Shown here: one piece after another, positions 1-8,918 of the stretch
Layout of the letters: every line of letters starts with the position of its first letter
How positions within the stretch are numbered: position 1 is the stretch's first letter
Source: Magnetococcales bacterium
GTDB taxonomy: Bacteria; Pseudomonadota; Magnetococcia; Magnetococcales; UBA8363
DNA length: 64,000 nt
Assembly: GCA_002753515.1 (NCBI GenBank)
Contig: PEAK01000013.1
Span: 1-64,000, forward strand
Reading direction: 5' to 3'
The notes under the pieces: generated by a model
Seen by the model: the letters and a program-made list of their open reading frames with translations, nothing else
Told to the model about the DNA's origin: nothing
Database searches by the model: none
Translations under genes and position numbers: made by a program

Positions 1-436
1 GAAGGAAAAAGTTATCGAATGAAAGAAAAAATAAAAGAATAAATGAAGAAAATGGGAAGAAAAGGCGGGAAGAACAATTTCAAACCGCTGCTTTTATGAC
101 ATTTCCAGGCCGATGTCCGCAATCTAATGAATTAATACTACTATATTATGATGACAATTATCACGTAGAAATGTCTACTGATCGCTCGATAGCCTATGTA
201 ACTGATCGGACCACACTACGTCAATGATCATTTTTTTCACAAGAATGTATCTTGAATCAACGCAGCTAAGTTGGCAAGCAGTTGATCATAAGTTTGTATG
301 CAAACTATGTCTTACATGAATATAGATTATTACACGTTCGATAACCTGCCATTCCGTGCGGGATATCGAAAATACAGAGGTTTCACTCTACCAAGAAGGA
401 TATCTCGGCTGGGACGTTTTTTTCATGGATCTAATC

Positions 437-463
437 AAAACCGGGCTGAAAAGTCCCGGTTTT
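437..463 (-). terminator. Rho-independent-like hairpin downstream of the sigma54 response regulator
   Basis: Inverted repeat AAAACCGGG-ctgaaaagt-CCCGGTTTT at the 3' end of the minus-strand CDS, with T-rich sequence on the minus-strand exit side. Confidence 0.65.
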
Positions 464-1881
464 CAAGATCCAATCTCCTCACTCCCTTCGCTGACGGCGG
501 AATCGGTATGCGAATGCATCTTTTTCAGGCGACGCCAGAGTGAAACACGATCCAGACCGAGTACTTTGGCCGCCATGGTCTGATTGCCTTTGACCTCTTT
601 GCATACCCATTGGATATATTTCGCTTCCATCTCCTCCAGGGAGAGAAGACGATCATCCTCACGTTGCAAGACCGGGGCAATTTTTCTTTGCCTGACCGAT
701 TCGGGGAGATCCTGTTCGGTTACATCGGGACCGTTGGAAAAGGCCATGCCATGCTGGATAATATTTTCCAGTTCTCGGACATTGCCGGGGAAAGAGTAGT
801 TGGTGAGACATTCCATGGCGCTACGGCTGATTCCCGTCACCTGCCGGTTGATCGACTCGGCATGCTTTTCCAGAAAATACTGCACAAGCACTGGAATATC
901 CCCTTCACGTTTGAAGAGCGGCGGCAAATAAAGGTTAATAACATTGATACGATAATAGAGATCTTTGCGAAACCGTCCCGCCTCGACCTCCTCCTGGATC
1001 AGATGATTGGTGGCCGCAAGAATGCGGACGTCCACACGCACCGGGGTGGTATCTCCCAGGCGTTGCACTTCCTTCTCCTGGAGAACGCGAAGTAGTTTAA
1101 CCTGCATATTCAGAGACATTTCGGTAATTTCATCCAGGAACAGGGTACCGCCGTGAGCGGTTTCCACCAATCCTTTGCGATCCCGAACCGCTCCGGTAAA
1201 AGCCTCGCGACCGTGGCCAAAAAGTTCATTGGCCAGCAGCTCCTCGTTGAAAGCACCACAATTGACAGCGACGAATGGCTTGTTGGTCCGGTTGCTGGCG
1301 TCATGTAGGAAGCGGGCCAGAAGTTCCTTGCCAGTCCCGGTCTCGCCCGTGATCAGAACAGGCAGGTCCAGAGCCGCCACGCGACCAGCCTGCTCCAAAA
1401 GTCGCAACATGTCGAGATTGCTGGTAATCAATGGGAAACGATGTTCTTTTTGTTCGGCTAACTGCCGCCGGATCCCCCGTTGCCGTTGTTTGTGACGGCT
1501 GTTTTCCGCAGCGCGCATGACCGCCTGGCGCAGTTCGTTAGGACGCACCGGCTTGCTCAAATAGTGGAAGGCCCCTTGCCGGATGGCGTCCACTACCGAG
1601 TTGATGGCTATTTTGTCAGAGATGAAAATCAATTCGGTGGCGGGTTGCAGACGCTGACAATGACGCAGAAAAATTCCCTCCTTCACGGAATCGAGCCCCA
1701 AGTCGGCCAGGATGACCTCGAATTGACAAAGATCATTGGCCCCGGCATCCAAATGTTTGACCGCTACAGCGCCACCGAAAAGGGTCGTGACTTGGCAACC
1801 GTCCTTAACCAATACATGCTTCATGTTTTGCGCCGCCACTTTGTCCCGATCGACCACCAGTATGCGGACCGGATCGTGCAT
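463..1881 (-). CDS. Sigma54-dependent response regulator (receiver + AAA+ + Fis-type HTH, NtrC/AtoC-like)
   Basis: Receiver-like N-terminus; Walker A GETGTGKE; AFTGA loop (LFGHGREAFTGA); GGTLFLDEI Walker B; RxDLYYRINV; C-terminal HTH (NQTMAAKVLGLDRVSLWRRLKK). Confidence 0.93.
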   Translation of the reverse strand: MHDPVRILVVDRDKVAAQNMKHVLVKDGCQVTTLFGGAVAVKHLDAGANDLCQFEVILADLGLDSVKEGIFLRHCQRLQPATELIFISDKIAINSVVDAIRQGAFHYLSKPVRPNELRQAVMRAAENSRHKQRQRGIRRQLAEQKEHRFPLITSNLDMLRLLEQAGRVAALDLPVLITGETGTGKELLARFLHDASNRTNKPFVAVNCGAFNEELLANELFGHGREAFTGAVRDRKGLVETAHGGTLFLDEITEMSLNMQVKLLRVLQEKEVQRLGDTTPVRVDVRILAATNHLIQEEVEAGRFRKDLYYRINVINLYLPPLFKREGDIPVLVQYFLEKHAESINRQVTGISRSAMECLTNYSFPGNVRELENIIQHGMAFSNGPDVTEQDLPESVRQRKIAPVLQREDDRLLSLEEMEAKYIQWVCKEVKGNQTMAAKVLGLDRVSLWRRLKKMHSHTDSAVSEGSEEIGS

Positions 1882-1884
1882 GGA

Positions 1885-3372
1885 TCAGGTATCCTCCTGA
1901 ATTGTGGGTAACCACAACCTGAACAACATCCTGTCATTGGACCGGGATTCGGCCAGAAATGCCCCTTCGTGTTCCCGTAACAAGGACGGCAACAAGGTAA
2001 TCCCCGGATGCCCATCCTCCAGGGGAACACAGAGCGATAATAAGTCCCCATTGTTTGCATCGACATCATCGCAGTGGTTCCTCCACAGAACCTCCATGGC
2101 GATTTCGGCAACGGCATCGCATTCCCGGGATATCCAGGAGAGAGGCCGCCATGTCGATTGTTTGCGAATTGTCTGCATCTCCTCCCGTGCAAGCTGGCAG
2201 CCGCGGATGTTTACAATTTCATTTTCCGGTGTCGTGCGTGTTGCAAAGGTGAACAGTTCGCAAAACCCCTGTTCCAGGGTCAGCGGATTACCCCTCACTT
2301 TCAGCGCCTCCGGAATCTCCATGAGGTATTTTGGAATTTCTTGAGGATCCTGATGAAGTTTTTCCAGAGCATGGGCGGCCAACTGGGATAGATTGAGGAT
2401 TTGGGTTGGTTCCTGTCCTGCCTGAAACCGTTCCTGTGCCGCGACCAGAAGCTGTCCCCCCTGTTCCGCTTGTTGCTGAATCTGCAGGAGCATATCCCGG
2501 TGAAAGGTCGATAGCGTTTGCGGGACATCCTCCAGCAGGATCTGACAAGAGGTCGAGATGTTATCCATTGGTTGTCCGAGCATTCGTACCAAACGCAGCA
2601 TGTATGCATCGGCAAAGCCCTGTCGTACCAAGCGTGAACGCTCATCCTGAATGCGAATGAGATGATCCAATGTCATGTTGACCACGCGAGCCAGCGCGAG
2701 ATGCTCGGCGTCCCCTTGGATGGATGGGATGCGCTCCTGACGACCCGCCAGGATGGCCGTCAAACCCTCCTGAATGCTGACGAGCGGCTGAATCGTCTTG
2801 CGATGGAGCCAAATACCACAGGCCAGCAGGAGAATAAAAAAGACAATATTGAACAAAACCAAGATGGTTTGTATATTATGGAGAATGATGGTAACGTTAT
2901 CATTACTGTCCGCTGTCAATTTTTCGGCAAGAGTGATCCATTGCGTCCCCAGTTGATGCAGACTCTTCTCCATGTTCGGGGCCTGCTCCGAATTTTTCTG
3001 TTTCAACATCGAGTAATTCAAAAAATATTCCCGGTATTCCTTCAGCAGGGAAGACATTTCCTGATAGATTTTTTCGCCATCGTCTCGCGACAGGAATGCC
3101 CAGCGATATTCCCGTAATTGCCGTTCGGTCTGATCCAAATAATTCAGCGCCATTTCTGAATAATTTTTATCTCCAAAGATAACATAGTTTTTCTCAAAAC
3201 GCCGCGTTTCCAATATCATGTTCAAGAGATACAAAAAACTGTGATCGGCTACAGCTTGTAAATGCATCTTGCGTGATTCTGTGGAAAACCAGTAGGACAC
3301 ACTCAAAGCGGTTACGCCCATGATCGTGAATCCGAGCAACAGGGTAAAGGCGATGGATCTGGTCTTTTTCAT
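1885..3372 (-). CDS. Membrane histidine-kinase-like sensor with degenerate catalytic motifs
   Basis: N-terminal TM, periplasmic helical domain, second TM, HAMP-like region, HisKA-like coiled region and HATPase-like tail (GITLLPSLLREHEGAFLAESRSNDRMLFRLWLP); 3 bp from the response regulator gene. Confidence 0.75.
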   Translation of the reverse strand: MKKTRSIAFTLLLGFTIMGVTALSVSYWFSTESRKMHLQAVADHSFLYLLNMILETRRFEKNYVIFGDKNYSEMALNYLDQTERQLREYRWAFLSRDDGEKIYQEMSSLLKEYREYFLNYSMLKQKNSEQAPNMEKSLHQLGTQWITLAEKLTADSNDNVTIILHNIQTILVLFNIVFFILLLACGIWLHRKTIQPLVSIQEGLTAILAGRQERIPSIQGDAEHLALARVVNMTLDHLIRIQDERSRLVRQGFADAYMLRLVRMLGQPMDNISTSCQILLEDVPQTLSTFHRDMLLQIQQQAEQGGQLLVAAQERFQAGQEPTQILNLSQLAAHALEKLHQDPQEIPKYLMEIPEALKVRGNPLTLEQGFCELFTFATRTTPENEIVNIRGCQLAREEMQTIRKQSTWRPLSWISRECDAVAEIAMEVLWRNHCDDVDANNGDLLSLCVPLEDGHPGITLLPSLLREHEGAFLAESRSNDRMLFRLWLPTIQEDT

Positions 3373-3510
3373 AAAGTCTACCTCGCAGAAAAGTCGGATG
3401 TATTAAACGGGAAACCTCAACCCGACTGTATCTGAATCGTGGTTAGTCACCATGCCCCATGATTACCATCGCACACTGCGTCAGGCACAGTGTTTGTGGT
3501 CAGATACCGT

Positions 3511-4665
3511 TCAGCAAACGGCAACAGATGGCACCCATTTCGTTTTACAAAGATCACGATCCGCAGAAATTTCAGTGCGGTGGTCCTGATAATCATCCAA
3601 CCACAATGCCAGCGGATTTCTGGGGAAGATCATGACACGCCCTTGATCTTTTTTCTGTGCCGCTTGCCAATACTTCAGAATCACTCGCTTTTCCAACAAC
3701 CCGACTATTTCTACCTTTCCCGTAGTATGGGACATGACATAACGCCCCCTTTTTTCCAATCCCGAGCAACGACTCCTGGCCTGTTCAAAAAGGGCCATTC
3801 CTTCCTCAATAGGTACCACCAAATGATAGTTTCCGCGTACTGGACGGCATTGCAGCAGGTAGTATTGCGGAGATCCCATGGCCGCCAAACGCTGGAATAA
3901 TTCCGTCAGCGTCGCAGCATTATCGTTCACCCCACGAATCAAGGGGGACTGATTGGCAAGCAACACCCCGGCATCGTGCAAACAACCCAAGGCGATTTCC
4001 GCCTCTGGAGTCAGCTCCCGAGGGTGCGTAAAATGTGTCATGATATACAATCTTTTGTTGGCCGTGGAATGGTATTTCAATATCGCCAACAACTCCGGGT
4101 CATCACTGATCCGTTGCGGCATGAATGCGGGAACCTTGCTGCCGAGACGGATGACGGAGACATGATCGATCTGACGTATTCTGGTTAAAATTTCATCCAA
4201 ACGATGGGCCGGCAACATCAATGGATCGCCGCCGGTCAGCAGGACATTGCTAACTTTGCGGTGATTCTTCACATAGGCAATCGCCGCATCAAGGTCACGC
4301 AACGATTCGTTACGTCGGGAATGAAATATCCTTTTCCGAAAACAATAGCGACATATGCTGGCACATTGGTTTGAAATGATAAACAGTACCGTATTTTCAT
4401 ATTTATGCTGCACTCCCTGCATGGAAGTGTACATACCTTCATCGGATGGATCTTCCTTCCCCCACTGGTACAGCTCCCGCTTGTCCGGGATGATCAGACG
4501 GCGAATTGGATCTTCAGGGTCGTCCCAGGAGATGAGGGACAAATAATAATCATTGGTCATGAAAGCATGATGTTGACTAACTTTATGCAATAATGCTCGT
4601 TCGTTGCCGGGAATTTGCTCCAGACGGTCCAGATTGGTAATGGGAAGCAGGGTATGAGCCATCAT
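3511..4665 (-). CDS. KamA-family (lysine 2,3-aminomutase-like) radical SAM protein
   Basis: CASICRYCFRKR radical SAM motif, LLTGGDPLML, NQSPLIRGVND, MTHFTHPRELTPEA; good RBS (AGAGGAG). Confidence 0.88.
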   Translation of the reverse strand: MMAHTLLPITNLDRLEQIPGNERALLHKVSQHHAFMTNDYYLSLISWDDPEDPIRRLIIPDKRELYQWGKEDPSDEGMYTSMQGVQHKYENTVLFIISNQCASICRYCFRKRIFHSRRNESLRDLDAAIAYVKNHRKVSNVLLTGGDPLMLPAHRLDEILTRIRQIDHVSVIRLGSKVPAFMPQRISDDPELLAILKYHSTANKRLYIMTHFTHPRELTPEAEIALGCLHDAGVLLANQSPLIRGVNDNAATLTELFQRLAAMGSPQYYLLQCRPVRGNYHLVVPIEEGMALFEQARSRCSGLEKRGRYVMSHTTGKVEIVGLLEKRVILKYWQAAQKKDQGRVMIFPRNPLALWLDDYQDHRTEISADRDLCKTKWVPSVAVC

Positions 4666-4688
4666 ATTGCAATCTCCTCTGCGCGATT

Positions 4689-4714
4689 CCCGGAGCGGAA
4701 AAAAACCGCTCGGG
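4689..4714 (-). promoter_or_regulatory. 5'-UTR hairpin with poly-U loop upstream of the kamA-like gene
   Basis: On minus strand: CCCGAGCGG-TTTTTTT-CCGCTCCGGG, about 25 nt upstream of the ATG. Confidence 0.45.
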
Positions 4715-5017
4715 AGTTGATCACAAAAAATGAGTCCAACAGAGGGATTACCGCAATATGCAGACCAACGGGATAGCGTACTTCAAATCATTGTTCTATC
4801 GATATTTTTCTTAATCAACACCCAATCGCTCATGCTCTCCTTATTGCATCCGCGCACTCGAAGCATTGCGCCAACGCAACAGACGCAATACTTAAAACAC
4901 AACGTGTTCAACGATGAATGGGAGTGTCTTCCATTCCGCATGATTGAGGTATCGCGAATAGTAATCCGATACCCTAAAATCGCGCATACAAAAACCAGTA
5001 CCATACCCCAAAAAAGG

Positions 5018-5512
5018 TCATTCCGGAGACTCCACCCCCGCACCCGACTCCTCCCCCGCAAGAGGTCCACCAGAACCGGCACGTAACTTATCCCCAAGCC
5101 CCGCTTCCATGGCCAATTGTCGCCGCTTCTCCGAATAAGAGGGTGCCACCAGACGAAAATCCTTCGGCAAATTGAATGCCTTCAGGTATTCGTCCTGACG
5201 CATCTTGTGGGAACGGGTGAGGTGCCCTCTGAGTGACTTGCCACGCTTGCCACAGATCAAACACACCACTTCATCCCGGGTCACCGCATCCTCCAAGGGA
5301 ACCTTGGGTATCCAACCCCCATTTTCTGCAACACGCAGGGAAGGGTGATCTTCCAGGTCTTCGGGTAATTCTTCCGCAACATGACCCGATACCCCCTGCA
5401 ATGTTGTGTAAATTTCCTTGATCAACGAGGGAAGACTCCGGGCGGCCATTTCATTATTTTTCAAATAGGCAACCACGATATCAACCGTTTGTTGCAGTAT
5501 CTCGCTTGCCAT
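5018..5512 (-). CDS. MucR/Ros family zinc-finger transcriptional regulator
   Basis: VVCLICGKRGKSLRGHLTRSHKMRQDEYLKAFNLPKDFRLVAPSYSEKRRQLA: Cx2Cx9Hx4H finger typical of Ros/MucR. Confidence 0.92.
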   Translation of the reverse strand: MASEILQQTVDIVVAYLKNNEMAARSLPSLIKEIYTTLQGVSGHVAEELPEDLEDHPSLRVAENGGWIPKVPLEDAVTRDEVVCLICGKRGKSLRGHLTRSHKMRQDEYLKAFNLPKDFRLVAPSYSEKRRQLAMEAGLGDKLRAGSGGPLAGEESGAGVESPE

Positions 5513-5579
5513 CTCATTCCCCCATTTTCAGGACAACGCCCCAACGCCACCACATCCTTACCCCATTCAACCGTGGCTT

Positions 5580-6671
5580 CTACGGAAACATACCCGACCG
5601 CGCCCGATGCAGCAGACAATGGTCCATCAACACCAACGCCATCATCGCCTCCGCCACCGGGACAGCGCGAATCCCCACACACGGATCATGCCGCCCACGT
5701 GTTTTGATGATCCGCGCTTCACCGGACGAGTCGATTGTGCGCAACTCGGTATGAATGGAGGGCGTCGGTTTAACAGCCAAGCGCACAACGATATCATCGC
5801 CATTGGCTATCCCCCCGAGGATACCACCCGCATGGTTGCTCACAAAACGTACCCCACCCGGTCTTGACCGATCCACGACCATCTCATCCGCCAACTGCGA
5901 GCCGAATCCCTGCGCTGCCGCACAACCGGCACCAATCTCGACAGCCTTGACGGCATTGATTCCCATCATGCCAGCCGCCAAATCGGCATCCAGGCGTCCA
6001 TAAACCGGCTCTCCCCAACCAACCGGTACCCCCCTGGCGACAATCTCCAGCATGGCGCCAACCGAATCCTCCGCACGGCGACATCGATCCAGCAAAGCTT
6101 CAAACCGAGGTACCGCTTCCCGGTCGGGAGAAAAAAAAGGATTCCTGCCAACCTCCTCCCAATCCCAGTGCGTCCGATCAATCCGTTCCGGTCCCATGCC
6201 AATCAGACAACCTTGAATGGTAACACCCAATGATCGCAAGACTTTCCTGGCAATCGCCCCACCTGCCACCCGCATCGCCGTTTCCCGCGCTGAAGCCCGG
6301 CCACCCCCACGGTAATCCCGTCTTCCATACTTTTGCAAATAGGTCCAATCGGCATGCCCGGGCCGGAAAAGATCTTTAATATCATTATAATCCCGACTCT
6401 TCTGATCCTGATTTTCAATCATCAAACCAATGGGCGTCCCCGTTGTACGCCCCTCAAACACCCCCGACACGATGGTGACCCGGTCATCCTCGCGGCGCTG
6501 GGTTGTAAAACGACTTTGTCCCGGACGCCTTCGATCCAAATCCCGTTGAATATCGGCCTCCTCCAATTCCATACCCGCTGGGCAGCCATCCACCACCGCA
6601 CCGATCATCGGCCCATGACTTTCGCCAAAAGTCGTCAACCGAAACATCCTGCCAAACGAGTTTGCCGTCAT
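5580..6671 (-). CDS. aroC: Chorismate synthase
   Basis: [65 protein letters not shown]. Confidence 0.97.
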   Translation of the reverse strand: MTANSFGRMFRLTTFGESHGPMIGAVVDGCPAGMELEEADIQRDLDRRRPGQSRFTTQRREDDRVTIVSGVFEGRTTGTPIGLMIENQDQKSRDYNDIKDLFRPGHADWTYLQKYGRRDYRGGGRASARETAMRVAGGAIARKVLRSLGVTIQGCLIGMGPERIDRTHWDWEEVGRNPFFSPDREAVPRFEALLDRCRRAEDSVGAMLEIVARGVPVGWGEPVYGRLDADLAAGMMGINAVKAVEIGAGCAAAQGFGSQLADEMVVDRSRPGGVRFVSNHAGGILGGIANGDDIVVRLAVKPTPSIHTELRTIDSSGEARIIKTRGRHDPCVGIRAVPVAEAMMALVLMDHCLLHRARSGMFP

Positions 6672-6797
6672 GATCCAACTCCATCTTTTTTCAATAGTTT
6701 TTCTTATATTGGGATTGGGATATGTCTTATTTTTTACATCAATTAATTGTTAAATTAAGCACCACGGATATTACGCAAGATACCACCACCTTCTTTT

Positions 6798-7646
6798 TCA
6801 GGCTTGTTGCCCAGCCGCCCGCAAGACCGCTTGTGCTTCCTCTTCTTCGGTCACAGCGCGCATGCCGACAATATGATAGCCGGCATCGACGTGAATGACC
6901 TCCCCGGTAATGCCACTGGACATGCCGGAGAGCAGAAACATGGCCACATCCCCCACCTCATCCTGGGTGATGTTGCGCCGCATGGGGGAATTGTCGCGAT
7001 TCCAATTAAGGATTTCCTTGAAATCACCGATACCCGAAGCCGCCAAGGTTTTCGCCGGACCCGCCGAAATGGCATTGACGCGGATACCCCGCTGGCCAAA
7101 ATCGGCTGCCAGGTATCGCACACTGGCTTCCAACGCCGCCTTGGCAACACCCATGACATTGTAATGCGGCACCACCCGTTCCGCCCCGAGATAAGACAAA
7201 GTCACCACACTGCCGCCATCGCGCAAACAGGGTGCCGCCCTGGCACACAGTGCCGTCAACGAATAGACCGAAGATTCCATGGCCACGCGAAAACCATCGC
7301 GTGAGGTATCGTAATACTTCCCTGTCAGCTCCATTTTTTTGGCATAAGCCACCGAGTGGACAATAAAATCGAGTTGACCCCAGCGTGTAGAAACATCCTG
7401 AAATACCGCATCAATCTCCTTGTCGTTATTCAGGTCACACGGGATAACGAAATTGGAATGGAGCTGCTCCGCCAGGGGGATGACCCTTTTTTGCAGCGCC
7501 TCTCCCAGGTAGGTGAATCCCAGCTCCGCCCCCTCACGATGACACGAACGGGCAATGCCCCACGCCAAGCTACGCTCGTTGGCAACACCAAAAATCAACC
7601 CTTTTTTTCCATCCATCCACCGCATGTTCCTTGTCCCCCTTCGCAA
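6798..7646 (-). CDS. fabI: Enoyl-[acyl-carrier-protein] reductase (NADH)
   Basis: KKGLIFGVANERSLAWGIA, LSYLGAERVVPHYNVMGVAKAALEASVRYLA, ITGEVIHVDAGYHIVGM. True start may be an internal Met near 7625. Confidence 0.96.
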   Translation of the reverse strand: MRRGTRNMRWMDGKKGLIFGVANERSLAWGIARSCHREGAELGFTYLGEALQKRVIPLAEQLHSNFVIPCDLNNDKEIDAVFQDVSTRWGQLDFIVHSVAYAKKMELTGKYYDTSRDGFRVAMESSVYSLTALCARAAPCLRDGGSVVTLSYLGAERVVPHYNVMGVAKAALEASVRYLAADFGQRGIRVNAISAGPAKTLAASGIGDFKEILNWNRDNSPMRRNITQDEVGDVAMFLLSGMSSGITGEVIHVDAGYHIVGMRAVTEEEEAQAVLRAAGQQA

Positions 7647-7694
7647 GTTACCGATGAGACACCAGGTTAACGTTACGTGCCAACCGGGGCCATA

Positions 7695-8900
7695 TTACAA
7701 TTCGTCCCTTTGATTTTTCAAGCGATAGCCTGACAATTCCACATTTTTCAGGCCCGAACACAGTGCCAGAACCTTGAACCTTTCCCCCATCTCTTCAGGG
7801 AGTATCAGACGCAGGGCGGACTGACGGATCGCTCGCCCCAATCCCCCATCCTTTTGGCTCCGCGCCACCCCCTGCAATCGTTCCAACAAGCCCAAGCCCA
7901 TGAAAAACCAACCCTGGGTGGTATAGCCGCACACTGTCAACCCCGCCGCACAACCCGCCCGGGCCATGGCAGAAAAATCCACATGGGCCGTCAGATCCAT
8001 CTCTCCCGGATGCGCCAAGGGATCATCCACCCGTTGGTGACGGTAATGACCAACCAGGGTCCCCTGACAACGTTCGGGGGCGTAATAATCCCGGTCCGTA
8101 TAGCCATAATCCACCATCAACACCACACCCCGACGCAACACACGTCCGGCCAGATGCATCCATTCCTGCCCCCGCAAGCACACTTCAGTACGCATGCCCA
8201 CCGGCAATTCCAACCCCAACCGTTTAAAATAATTAGGGTCCAACCCGCTTCCCAGGGGCATGGTGGTCAACGCCAAGGTCCCACTCCGGGATACGACCAC
8301 ACCGACCTCCCGCAAACCTTCGGAGGTCATTTCCAGCCATCGTACCGGCAAGGCATCCAGGAATTCGTTACCAAACAGGACCCCTTCAACGCCATCTCCC
8401 GCAGCATCCTGCAAACTTTCGTACCAATGGCATCCCAAAGGCGCGGTGGTCTTCTGCAATCTGTGTTGTTGCATCTCCCGAAGTACTGGGGACGTTTCCA
8501 CCAATCGATAGTCCAACGCCTCCAGAAATCTGGGAAACTTTTGCGATGTACGGATGATATCCTCAGCCAAATGACCCGTTCCCGGTCCCATCTCAATCAA
8601 AACGAAGCGGGCCGGTACCCCCATGATCTCCCATATTTCGATCATTTGCAGGCACAGCAATTCGCCAAACAACGACGTCAGGATGGGAGCCGTGACAAAA
8701 TCACCCTCCCGACCCAGCGAAACACCTCTTTTTTGATAGTAACCATGGACAGGATGGTACAGCGCCAATTCCATGAACCGCTCACCCGAAACGACGCCCC
8801 CCAACTCCTGGATTGCTGCTACGATCCAGGCAGGTGTTTCGGTGCAACCCTCGGTAGCCATTGCGGGATCGTTTCCGGGAGTAGACGAAACGTCCCCCAC
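7695..8900 (-). CDS. Class I SAM-dependent methyltransferase, MidA/NDUFAF7 (DUF185, COG1565) family
   Basis: GDFVTAPILTSLFGELLCLQMIEIWE, VLIEMGPGTGHLAEDIIR, VLFGNEFLDALPV, VDYGYTDRDYYAPERCQGTLVGHYRHQRVDDPLAHPGEMDLTAHVDFSAMA. Confidence 0.92.
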   Translation of the reverse strand: MGDVSSTPGNDPAMATEGCTETPAWIVAAIQELGGVVSGERFMELALYHPVHGYYQKRGVSLGREGDFVTAPILTSLFGELLCLQMIEIWEIMGVPARFVLIEMGPGTGHLAEDIIRTSQKFPRFLEALDYRLVETSPVLREMQQHRLQKTTAPLGCHWYESLQDAAGDGVEGVLFGNEFLDALPVRWLEMTSEGLREVGVVVSRSGTLALTTMPLGSGLDPNYFKRLGLELPVGMRTEVCLRGQEWMHLAGRVLRRGVVLMVDYGYTDRDYYAPERCQGTLVGHYRHQRVDDPLAHPGEMDLTAHVDFSAMARAGCAAGLTVCGYTTQGWFFMGLGLLERLQGVARSQKDGGLGRAIRQSALRLILPEEMGERFKVLALCSGLKNVELSGYRLKNQRDEL

Positions 8901-8918
8901 ATCAGACCTCTGTGACCG

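Noticed and set aside
298-583. Short ORFs in the first 600 bp
   Set aside because: Overlapping alternative frames across a terminator and the regulator 3' end; no motifs or clear RBS.
4783-5097. 104-aa minus-strand ORF between mucR and the kamA-like gene
   Set aside because: Overlaps the mucR 3' end and has Cys-rich, incoherent composition; no support beyond an open frame.
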